Below are positions 1 to 7,048 of a stretch of DNA of 64,000 nt, piece after piece. The notes beneath the pieces were generated by a model that ran no database searches, was not told the DNA's origin, and saw nothing but the letters and a program-made list of their open reading frames with translations. The position numbers and the translations under genes are program-made. The stretch is from Aldehydirespirator sp965116665 (GTDB lineage: Bacteria > Actinomycetota > Acidimicrobiia > Acidimicrobiales > Aldehydirespiratoraceae): assembly GCA_965116665.1 (NCBI GenBank), contig OZ220709.1:1612001-1676000 (forward strand). The letters run 5' to 3'. Every line of letters starts with the position of its first letter. Positions within the stretch are counted from its first letter, which is position 1.

Positions 1-3000
1 GGCCGGTCCGAACACTGCGGGGTGAGCCTTGGCGATCTGGTCCCAGTCGTCGCGGTAGCCGAAGCGGATCACCTGGAAGCCGAGATCGGTCATCGCGGCA
101 GACTGCTCAGCATCGCGCCGGGCGCGCTCGGGATAGTCGTGGTGAGGTCCGTCCACGTACACGACCGCGCAGGCGTCGTCGTAGACGAAGTCGGGCCGGG
201 TGCGGGCCTCCTCGAAGAACACTTGACCGCGGTCTGGCCGCCGGTAGCCGTGCTTCCCCAAGAACTCCAGGAACTCCCGTTCGAGTCCGGAATCTGCCCC
301 CTCAGCGAGCGTAACGTCGTGAGCGTCGGCCAGGAACGTCGCGCCTGTGGCGAAGGGAGCCATGAACTCGGTGGCCAAGTCTCGGTACAGCAGGGTGTGG
401 TCGGGCTGGTTGGAGTACGACATGAGGCAGTCATAGCAGGCCCCTTCGCAGGCGCCGTCCTCTCCTGTGCCTGCGTCGTCCTCGCGGCCGGTTCGAGGGT
501 CGGTGTGGCAGATTCGCAGGGCTTCGGCGGCTACTCGCGACCATAGGTCCGGATCTTCTACGAGTTGCTTGAGAACACCCGCGCCGCCTTCTTCGGCTTC
601 GTAGACGAGGAGCAGTCGACGGTCGTCACGCGACGGCAGCGGCTCCGCAGCGATCTCGTTGGACTCCAGACGGAACACCACCTGCAGTGCCTTGGACATC
701 GCTGCCTGCACGGATGCCATGGTGGCCATGTCAGGCGCATCTCCGACCGTGTCGGCATCGTCCAGGCCCGGAAGCACGTCCGGAGGCGCGCTTGCGAGAG
801 GCTCGATCAGCAGCGCGTTGCGGGTGTCGGTCACGAACGGGATGACACGCTCGGTGCGTCGAGCTGTCGGTGGAGCTTCGGCGCCGTCGTCGGGCTGCTC
901 GTCCTCGTCGTCGCGGCTCCAGTAGCCAGTCGCCACATCGAGCACGAACCCGGCCCGGCTGCCCGGACTGCTCGAATGGCGCAGTCCCCGGTTGATGCGC
1001 CAGATCGTGGCGGCGTCGCCGTAGCGAAGCCGGAGCAGCCTCCGGGGCTCGGCACCGGCACTCGACCCGGCAGGCGGCGTAGCCGCTACGAACCGCTCGA
1101 CATGGGAGGGAGCACCGGAGCGTTGGCTGAAGCGCACCGCGGAGACGATTTCGTAGCCCTGGCGCCGGCGCTGCTCCTCGTCGGAGGTGATCCGGTCGCG
1201 GCGTCGAGTTGACACGTTGCCCATACGGAACATGTTGCGTGTGGCCGGTGGCAGCCGCTGCGAGCAGAGTTCGCACAAGTCGGGATTGCTTGAAGCGTCG
1301 ATCTGGTGCATGTAGCCACAGGTCTCGCAGCGCTTGACCGAGGTCTTGAGGATCGAGGCGCCACCGTCGGTCGAGTCCAGGTCGGTGGCGGCCAGTTGCA
1401 CCCGGTTCGACGAGTACTGGCTGCCCTCGTGGTAGATGATGCTGTGCGGACCGAACTCCGAGATGGCCAGAAAGCGAGGCCGCTGGAGCAGTTCGCCACG
1501 GACGGCGCCGCGGCGTGAGACGTACGCCGACAGCGGCAGGCGCGGGAACGAGTAGCCGGGCAGGAAGCCCTCAGAGGCCAGGTATCGGTAGGGATAGAAG
1601 TCCGAGTTGAGGCCTGCGCCGCGGTCGCCTCGCAGCAGCTCGATCTGATGCTCGGCTTCGCGTCGCAGCGTCTCGGCTCGGTCTCGGTCGGCCTTGCTGC
1701 GGCCGTGCGCCAGCCTGATCCGTCCCTGCTCCGCGGCCTGGCGGTGTGCAGACCGGTATAGCGACCGCCAACGCGCCAGCGCCCTCTCGAAGTGCTGCGG
1801 GATGGCCCGCATCGTGTCGTCCAGCCAACTCGGCGTGAACCAGTCGGCGTCTGCTAACTCGGAACTCAAGTCGTCGAGCAGCCCCTGTGCTCGGCGCTGG
1901 GCCCGGCTGCGAACCCCCCGGTCCGCGAGCACGGCCGCAGCCTGGTCTAACAGCTTCAACGAAGGCTCCTCGCCCTCGCCTGATAGATCCAGCAGGTCGC
2001 CCATGCGACTGCCGAGGTCGAGTCCGCTGCAAGCCAGCCACACTGAGTGGACGTGCGACCGGACCAACTCCTCGTTGGTGAGGTCCAGCCGCGGTGCCTC
2101 CACTTCGCCGGAGACCATCAGCTCCTGCTGCCGGAAGAAGTACTGGTCGTGGCTGCTGCCCGATGAGCAGAACGTGGTGACCAGAGCGGGCTGCCCGCCA
2201 CGGCCTGCCCGCCCGGAGCGCTGGGCGTAGTTGGCCGGCGTCGGGGGCACATTGCGCATGTTGACCACGTTGAGCTCGGCGATGTCCACGCCCAGTTCCA
2301 TGGTCGGTGAGCAGAACAGCACGGGCAGGTCGCCGCCGCGGAAGCGGTGTTCGCGCTCCTGGCGCAGTTCGTGGGCGACCTGAGCGGTGTGCTCCCGAGC
2401 CTCGATGTGGCCGGCAGACTCCTCCACGGGATCGGTGTCGCCCAGCTGCGTTCGGAGACCCTCGGCTATGCCCTTGTAGAGGCCGACGAAGTACGGGTTG
2501 GGCGATACTTCGGTCTCCGGAGCGGACGGCGTGCGGATTGGATCGTGGTACGGCTTGCCGTCACCCAGCTTCCAGACCATCGCCGCCGCCGGGATCTGCC
2601 AGGTCCGGGTCTCGCCTTCGGCCTCCACGAGGCGCAGCAGCCCATAGCTCATCAAGGCCTCGACGAGATCGTCGATGAGTGCCAGACGCTCGTCCAGTGG
2701 CAGATTCTCAGCGTCACCGAATGTGTCGCCGCGGTTGAGGAACCGACCGAACCCGCTGCGCGGCGTGAGAGACGTGATGCGGCGACGGCCGCCTGGGTTG
2801 CGTGGCCCGGTGGCGATCAGAGACGACCAGGTCTGCCGCTCACCCGCCACCGACCACTGGTCGATCAGATGCTGCTCGCTGCGCCGCTCCATCGGACCCC
2901 ACTCTTCGGGGTCAAGGACTCCGACGAAGATGCCCAGGCCGCGGCGTCCCGTCTCGAGCAGTGCCCTCAGAACGCGGAGCCGAGTCTCGGGGCTCGCCCC

Positions 3001-5361
3001 GGCGGTCCGCGGATGGCGCCACTCGTCGGCGTCTGCAGCAAGTTCTTCGAGCCCCGGATAGTCGAAGCGCAGCATCCCGCATTGTTCGAGGTTCGGCAGG
3101 TTGACACGCCAGCCTCGGCGCAGGTCGAGATAGAGCCGGTACTCGACCACTTCGGTGAGAGCCTTGAGTGCCATCGACTGGATGCGGCCTCTCGCCCCAG
3201 GCTGGAGCGCGTAGGCCTCTTCATGCAGGCTGAGCGCTTGCACGACACGCGACGCGAGCAGGTCGTGGCTGAGTCCGTCCGCGCCGGCATCGCTCAGCGC
3301 CCGCCAGAGCGCGGCCCGCAACGTAGTGACGTTCACGAAGTCGTTCAGGTGCCCGGCCTGAAGCGAGGCGTCCTGGCGGTTGTCGGTGAACGACAGCAGC
3401 TTGCGCGCCTCGCGGGGCAGTTCGTCCACTCGTCGCAGATGACGAATCGCGGCCAGCGATGTGATGGTCGTCGCGGTGGACCGGCCCTGTGAGTCGAGTG
3501 GTGCGAGCCGGCTGAAGTCGCTGCCCCGCGGGTCGGCGTAGGACATTCCGCAGCGCATGCAGAAGCGGAAGGGTGCCGTCAGCCAGAACCCGGTGGTGGT
3601 CTGGGTCCCGTCAGAGGCTTCCGAGTGGTGCAGGGAACCGTCCGCGGCCACCTGCAGCGGGACAGGCACATCCTCGCGCCGGGCGTCCCGGAGCCGATCA
3701 TCGGCGTCGAACCAGTCCGCAGGCAGGCGTGCACGGATGCTGTCGTAGTCGACAGGCCATGGCTCATGCCACGGATCGCCCGGCTCGGGGTCGATGAACA
3801 GAAAGCCCGGCTGAGCATCGGATGCGGCCCGTTCCCCCAAGTCTCGGGGCGTGAGCACTTCGCCGGGCCGGCCATCAGAGGCCGAGGCCTCGCGGCACAC
3901 GACGTAGTACTCCTGTCCGCAGGCCCGGCAGAACGCCAAGGGAAGATATGCACGGTGGGGCTCATTATGAACGAAGCGCTGAGCCCGCATTGTGACGCTG
4001 CGGTCATCGGGTGCCTCCGGGGTGGCATGAGCGGCGCCACCGGCGCTGAGGAACTGGTGGAGCCGGAATGCGAACACGGGGTTGCCGGTCTCGGGGTTTC
4101 TGGTTCTGGCGCCGGCCAGCAGCCGCTGCCTGATGGCGTGCTCGCAGTCCCCCCGGGACAGGCCGGTCTCAGTGGACAGCTTCTCGGCGCCGCCAGCGTC
4201 GCCCTCGATCGGGATCGGCAATGCTCGCACCAGCCGGGCGTCGCGTGTCGCCAGTCCGAACCTGGACTCGATCCACGACGACAACGGATCACCGCACATG
4301 GCGCCGTAGTCAGTCGGCTCCGGCGTGTCACCAGTGACACTGCGCTTCAGAATCTCGGTGAAGTCCGTCCCGCTGGAGGGTTCCGGAGTGGTGCGTTGCA
4401 GCGTCTCCGAGATGACTTCGGAAGGCCGGACCTCGGTGCCGAACAGCCTTGAGGCGACCGTCGCCACCTGGATGCTGCGCTCGGTGTCGCTTCCCTCAGT
4501 TGAGAGCGTCGCCGAGGTGCCCACGCACTGGAGCTCGGTGGCACGACACGCCTCGCGGATGCGGCGAACGAGCATCGCCACATCGGCGCCCTGGCGTCCG
4601 CGGTAGGTGTGAAGCTCGTCCAGCACCAAGAATCTCAGTGACGCCATGGCATTCACCAGCTTGACGTCGTTGTAGCGGGTGAGGATGAGCTCGGCCATCA
4701 CGTAGTTGGTGAGCAGCACATCGGGCGGGTTGTCGCGGATCGCCTGCCGCTCGGCCTCGTTCTGCTGGCCGGTGAACACAGCGAACGACACCGGCCGCTG
4801 GCTGTCCGGCCCCTCCGGTGACGAGCCGGCACCTTCGCTCTCTACGGTCCATGGCCCGTGATTGAGGAACTTTGCGAGCTCCTCGTACTGGCTGTTGGCC
4901 AAGGCATTCATCGGATACAGCACCAGCGCCTTGATGCCCCGACCCGATCCAGCGCGCAGCACATGGTCCACGATTGGCACGATGTAGGCGAGGCTCTTGC
5001 CCGATCCGGTACCGGTGGTGAGGATGTAGCTCCGGCCGTCCGCGGCCGCGTCTATGGCTTGCACCTGATGACGGTGAAGCGTCATCGGGTTGCCCCGAGG
5101 ATCCTCGTCGGACTTGTCCTTCCGGAAGATCTCCTCGGCGAGAGGGTGCAGGCGACCGCTGCCGACCAGCTTGTCCACGGTGGCGCCTGGCTCGAAGGAG
5201 GGATTCAGCCCGATCCGGGGATCGGGCCAGAGCAGCCCCCTGTCGAAGGCATCGTCCACCGCGCTCCTGATCCCCTCATCGGCTATCTCGACGAAGCCCT
5301 CCGAGTAGCTCCGGTATTCCGAGATCACCCGATCCCTCAGAGAGAACACGTCCATTGGCAC
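1..5361 (-). CDS. Large DEAD/DEAH-type helicase with DUF1998 and C-terminal PD-(D/E)XK nuclease domain (DruE/DrmA-like), partial at left edge
   Basis: One open frame of about 1787 codons runs without a stop from 5361 to the left edge. Translation shows Walker A TTGTGSGKS (about residue 115), a DELH motif II (about 247), GTSATL motif III (about 280), and the second RecA-like domain with SPTMELGVDI and QRSGRAGRGG (about 1020-1055). Cysteine pairs follow, including CETCGY..CELC near 1345, then the DUF1998-type cluster CEGACYDCLMSYSNQ near 1635. The last 80 residues hold RPDFVY and VVYVDGPHHD, a Vsr/DUF559-like PD-(D/E)XK nuclease core. The visible end (..HPAVFG) resembles the C-terminus of such proteins, so little is probably missing. 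The GTG at 5361 has GGAG 7 nt upstream; the ATG at 5355 is the alternative. DruE of Druantia and DrmA/DrmB of DISARM share this helicase/DUF1998 plan, so a role in phage or plasmid defence is inferred, not shown. Confidence 0.88.
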   Translation of the reverse strand, partial: MPMDVFSLRDRVISEYRSYSEGFVEIADEGIRSAVDDAFDRGLLWPDPRIGLNPSFEPGATVDKLVGSGRLHPLAEEIFRKDKSDEDPRGNPMTLHRHQVQAIDAAADGRSYILTTGTGSGKSLAYIVPIVDHVLRAGSGRGIKALVLYPMNALANSQYEELAKFLNHGPWTVESEGAGSSPEGPDSQRPVSFAVFTGQQNEAERQAIRDNPPDVLLTNYVMAELILTRYNDVKLVNAMASLRFLVLDELHTYRGRQGADVAMLVRRIREACRATELQCVGTSATLSTEGSDTERSIQVATVASRLFGTEVRPSEVISETLQRTTPEPSSGTDFTEILKRSVTGDTPEPTDYGAMCGDPLSSWIESRFGLATRDARLVRALPIPIEGDAGGAEKLSTETGLSRGDCEHAIRQRLLAGARTRNPETGNPVFAFRLHQFLSAGGAAHATPEAPDDRSVTMRAQRFVHNEPHRAYLPLAFCRACGQEYYVVCREASASDGRPGEVLTPRDLGERAASDAQPGFLFIDPEPGDPWHEPWPVDYDSIRARLPADWFDADDRLRDARREDVPVPLQVAADGSLHHSEASDGTQTTTGFWLTAPFRFCMRCGMSYADPRGSDFSRLAPLDSQGRSTATTITSLAAIRHLRRVDELPREARKLLSFTDNRQDASLQAGHLNDFVNVTTLRAALWRALSDAGADGLSHDLLASRVVQALSLHEEAYALQPGARGRIQSMALKALTEVVEYRLYLDLRRGWRVNLPNLEQCGMLRFDYPGLEELAADADEWRHPRTAGASPETRLRVLRALLETGRRGLGIFVGVLDPEEWGPMERRSEQHLIDQWSVAGERQTWSSLIATGPRNPGGRRRITSLTPRSGFGRFLNRGDTFGDAENLPLDERLALIDDLVEALMSYGLLRLVEAEGETRTWQIPAAAMVWKLGDGKPYHDPIRTPSAPETEVSPNPYFVGLYKGIAEGLRTQLGDTDPVEESAGHIEAREHTAQVAHELRQEREHRFRGGDLPVLFCSPTMELGVDIAELNVVNMRNVPPTPANYAQRSGRAGRGGQPALVTTFCSSGSSHDQYFFRQQELMVSGEVEAPRLDLTNEELVRSHVHSVWLACSGLDLGSRMGDLLDLSGEGEEPSLKLLDQAAAVLADRGVRSRAQRRAQGLLDDLSSELADADWFTPSWLDDTMRAIPQHFERALARWRSLYRSAHRQAAEQGRIRLAHGRSKADRDRAETLRREAEHQIELLRGDRGAGLNSDFYPYRYLASEGFLPGYSFPRLPLSAYVSRRGAVRGELLQRPRFLAISEFGPHSIIYHEGSQYSSNRVQLAATDLDSTDGGASILKTSVKRCETCGYMHQIDASSNPDLCELCSQRLPPATRNMFRMGNVSTRRRDRITSDEEQRRRQGYEIVSAVRFSQRSGAPSHVERFVAATPPAGSSAGAEPRRLLRLRYGDAATIWRINRGLRHSSSPGSRAGFVLDVATGYWSRDDEDEQPDDGAEAPPTARRTERVIPFVTDTRNALLIEPLASAPPDVLPGLDDADTVGDAPDMATMASVQAAMSKALQVVFRLESNEIAAEPLPSRDDRRLLLVYEAEEGGAGVLKQLVEDPDLWSRVAAEALRICHTDPRTGREDDAGTGEDGACEGACYDCLMSYSNQPDHTLLYRDLATEFMAPFATGATFLADAHDVTLAEGADSGLEREFLEFLGKHGYRRPDRGQVFFEEARTRPDFVYDDACAVVYVDGPHHDYPERARRDAEQSAAMTDLGFQVIRFGYRDDWDQIAKAHPAVFGPA

Positions 5362-5491
5362 AGGCACACTCCGTCGGCGCGATTGGTCGTTCCAGACCGA
5401 GCAAGCCAGCCTGGAGCGGCTGCCTACTATCGCACACCGTTGTCACATTCATCATCGGCGCCGGGCGAGGGCCGCGGGACGCCACAGAAGC

Positions 5492-5508
5492 GGGCTTGCA
5501 GCAAGCCC
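5492..5508 (-). terminator. Hairpin downstream of the protease-like pair
   Basis: A perfect 7-bp stem (GGGCTTG/CAAGCCC) with a 3-nt loop lies 24 nt past the stop of the minus-strand protease-like gene and about 130 nt before the helicase start. No U-run follows. It may separate transcription of the protease pair from the helicase. Confidence 0.4.
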
Positions 5509-5531
5509 CCACCCGTAGCGCGCGGGGATGT

Positions 5532-5930
5532 CTATGGATTCCGGCCGCTTCGAGTGACTGGTAGCCGGGGATTGATGAGGATGCGTCGCCGCCGCTCGAA
5601 TCGCTGGGTCTCGGGGTCGAATCTCAGCGCGACGGATGTCATGGCGATCTTGCCCAGCACCGGCTTGGCGTCGTCGGTGTCGAAAAGCACGGTCACGAAG
5701 GTCTTCTCGTCCATGAAGTCCAGGCACGCGAGGCCGATGTCGAGGGTTGTCTCGGTACCGTCGGCCAGCAGGAAGTCCCGGGAGCCTTCCGGTTCGATGC
5801 CGATGGCCTCGAGGTGCTTGCGTGGTACTCGACTGTGGTGAACGCCGGCGTCGACCCGGAACTCGCCTTCCCAGGACCGGTCCCGTTGGAGCAGGTTGCT
5901 CACGGTCACCGTTACGTAGGTCGCTCCCAT
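5532..5930 (-). CDS. Retropepsin-like (clan AA) aspartic protease paralog with degenerate active site
   Basis: A 132-residue protein closely related to its upstream neighbour. Both begin MG, carry WEGEF, a short active-site segment and then VPRKHLEAIGIEPE. Here the segment reads VDAGVHH instead of VDTGAYH: the catalytic Asp is kept, but the Thr of the D-T/S-G triad is Ala. Retropepsins work as dimers with one D-T/S-G per subunit, so this copy is probably inactive or a partner subunit. The start at 5930 is chosen because GGGAG lies 5 nt upstream and it aligns with the N-terminus of the neighbour. It is separated by 25 bp from the upstream copy, so the two are probably co-transcribed. The C-terminus is basic (ERRRRI..) and differs from the neighbour. 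Substrate unknown. Confidence 0.72.
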   Translation of the reverse strand: MGATYVTVTVSNLLQRDRSWEGEFRVDAGVHHSRVPRKHLEAIGIEPEGSRDFLLADGTETTLDIGLACLDFMDEKTFVTVLFDTDDAKPVLGKIAMTSVALRFDPETQRFERRRRILINPRLPVTRSGRNP

Positions 5931-5955
5931 GTCTGCTCCCGTTCTCCCAATGAGG

Positions 5956-6318
5956 TCAGAGATGCACCGCCGGGAGGCGCTTGAGCTGTTGGTTGACCGG
6001 ATCCACCTCCAGCGTGAGCCCTTCGATGGCGACCACGCCGAGCAGGGGAGTAGCGTCATCGTCGTCCCCGAATAGCACCGTCGCGCCCGCGAACTCGCCC
6101 ATCAACTCGATACGCGCTAGAGCCTTGTCGAAGCGCTTCGGGCTACCGTCGGCGAGCCGGCAGACTTCGGCGGCCTCCGGCTCGATGCCGATCGCCTCCA
6201 GGTGCTTGCGCGGCACCAGGCAGTGATAGGCGCCGGTGTCGACGAGGAACTCGCCCTCCCAGGCCCGCTCCGGCTGCGCCGGGTTCCTGACGGTTGCGTT
6301 CACGTGTATGGAGCCCAT
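5956..6318 (-). CDS. Retropepsin-like clan AA aspartic protease
   Basis: A 120-residue protein with the single-domain retropepsin pattern: an N-terminal beta strand (HVNATVRNP), WEGEFLVDTGA with the catalytic D-T-G at about residues 28-30, then VPRKHLEAIGIEP, and a hydrophobic-hydrophobic-G segment (TPLLGVVAIEGLTLEVD) as in clan AA proteases. Length matches the small prokaryotic clan AA family. It is the first gene of a two-gene unit with a degenerate copy, upstream of the large helicase-nuclease on the same strand. AGAGG lies about 10 nt before the ATG, and a plausible promoter (TTGGCG-N16-TATATT) lies 40-67 bp upstream. Role unknown; proximity to the helicase is the only hint. Confidence 0.75.
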   Translation of the reverse strand: MGSIHVNATVRNPAQPERAWEGEFLVDTGAYHCLVPRKHLEAIGIEPEAAEVCRLADGSPKRFDKALARIELMGEFAGATVLFGDDDDATPLLGVVAIEGLTLEVDPVNQQLKRLPAVHL

Positions 6319-6357
6319 CGGACCACTACCTCTCAGTCTGCAATCTCATTGCACATC

Positions 6358-6385
6358 AATATACAACATGAATTCACCACGCCAA
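6358..6385 (-). promoter_or_regulatory. Candidate promoter of the protease pair
   Basis: On the minus strand TTGGCG (6385-6380), a 16-bp spacer and TATATT (6363-6358) form a sigma70-like promoter in the only AT-rich stretch of the divergent spacer. The predicted leader is about 30 nt. Confidence 0.45.
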
Positions 6386-6436
6386 CCTGTGCAGGCGCGA
6401 TCAAGGAGTGATCGCCGGATTGCGCGGCGTCGGCAG

Positions 6437-6442
6437 TAGCCT
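6437..6442 (+). promoter_or_regulatory. Candidate -10 element for rpsO
   Basis: TAGCCT, the same hexamer found in front of miaB and dapD, but about 100 nt from the rpsO start, which would leave a leader long enough for a regulatory structure. No convincing -35 element is seen. Confidence 0.3.
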
Positions 6443-6546
6443 GACGGAGTTCCACCGCAGGGTGGGACGCATTTGTGCGCAGCACGCAGGCTGCGGGTCT
6501 CGCACTGCGGGCCATGCAGCAGGGTCAGAAACCCACTGGAGAAACC

Positions 6547-6828
6547 ATGCCAACCAGCCTCCCCCCGAAGGCGGACACCATCGTATCGATGGCCGAGACC
6601 TTCGGACTCGCCGCCAACGACACCGGTTCACCCGAAGTCCAGGTCGCGCTGTTGTCCGACCGCATCAACCACCTCACCGAGCACCTGAGGGTCCACAAGA
6701 AGGACCACCACAGCCGGAGGGGTCTGCTGATGCTGGTGGGCCGGCGCAGGAGGCTGCTCGACTACGTGAAGGAGAACGACGTCGAGCGGTATCGGGCGTT
6801 GATCGCCCATCTCGGTCTGCGACGCTGA
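6547..6828 (+). CDS. rpsO: 30S ribosomal protein S15 (uS15)
   Basis: A 93-residue protein matching S15 throughout: FGLAANDTGSPEVQVALLSDRINHLTEHL, then HKKDHHSRRGLLMLVGRRRRLLDYV and the ending ERYRALIAHLGLRR. It binds 16S rRNA in the central domain of the small subunit. The ATG at 6547 is chosen over an upstream in-frame ATG because GGAG lies 5 nt before it and the length fits the family (about 89 residues). It is followed by pnp, the classic rpsO-pnp pair, with a 220-bp spacer holding three hairpins. Confidence 0.97.
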   Translation: MPTSLPPKADTIVSMAETFGLAANDTGSPEVQVALLSDRINHLTEHLRVHKKDHHSRRGLLMLVGRRRRLLDYVKENDVERYRALIAHLGLRR

Positions 6829-6833
6829 GCCAA

Positions 6834-6855
6834 GGGGCGGCCAGTGCGCCGCCCC
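6834..6855 (+). terminator. rpsO-distal GC hairpin
   Basis: GGGGCGGC and GCCGCCCC form a perfect 8-bp stem with a 6-nt loop, starting 6 nt after the rpsO stop. No U-run follows, so termination may be partial and pnp may be reached by read-through. Confidence 0.5.
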
Positions 6856-6938
6856 TCCGGCTGCCGGCGCCGGTCGCGGCGCTGAGGGGCCGGCGACGAT
6901 CCCAGTGACAACCAACCAGAGGCACGGCCACTCCGGTG

Positions 6939-6988
6939 CCAGTCGTATCGGCCTCGCCCCGTAGCTGCGGCGGGACCGATACGACTGG
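6939..6988 (+). promoter_or_regulatory. Long hairpin in the rpsO-pnp spacer (candidate RNase III site)
   Basis: CCAGTCGTATCGG (6939-6951) and CCGATACGACTGG (6976-6988) are perfectly complementary over 13 bp and enclose a GC-rich 24-nt loop. In Escherichia coli, and reportedly in Streptomyces, the rpsO-pnp transcript has a stem-loop cut by RNase III through which PNPase controls its own mRNA. Position and size here fit that role; the function is inferred. Confidence 0.6.
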
Positions 6989-7013
6989 GAACTGGCGGGG
7001 TCGTGCCCGAGAC

Positions 7014-7034
7014 CGGGCCCCGAGACGGGGCCCG
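7014..7034 (+). promoter_or_regulatory. Hairpin abutting the pnp ribosome-binding site
   Basis: CGGGCCCC and GGGGCCCG form a perfect 8-bp stem with loop GAGAC, ending one base before the pnp Shine-Dalgarno AAGGAG (7036-7041). A stem this close should affect ribosome access, so translational control of pnp is plausible. Confidence 0.5.
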
Positions 7035-7048
7035 CAAGGAGTAGATCC

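Noticed and set aside
565..5841. Several long plus-strand frames (for example 2347-3492, 3625-4452 and 4858-5841)
   Set aside because: They lie antisense to the helicase-nuclease frame, show low-complexity composition and no family motifs; the minus-strand translation carries clear helicase motifs.
1..6318. A complete Druantia or DISARM system
   Set aside because: Only the helicase/DUF1998 protein is recognisable; no DruA-D/H, methyltransferase or PLD partner is in the window, and the left side is cut off.
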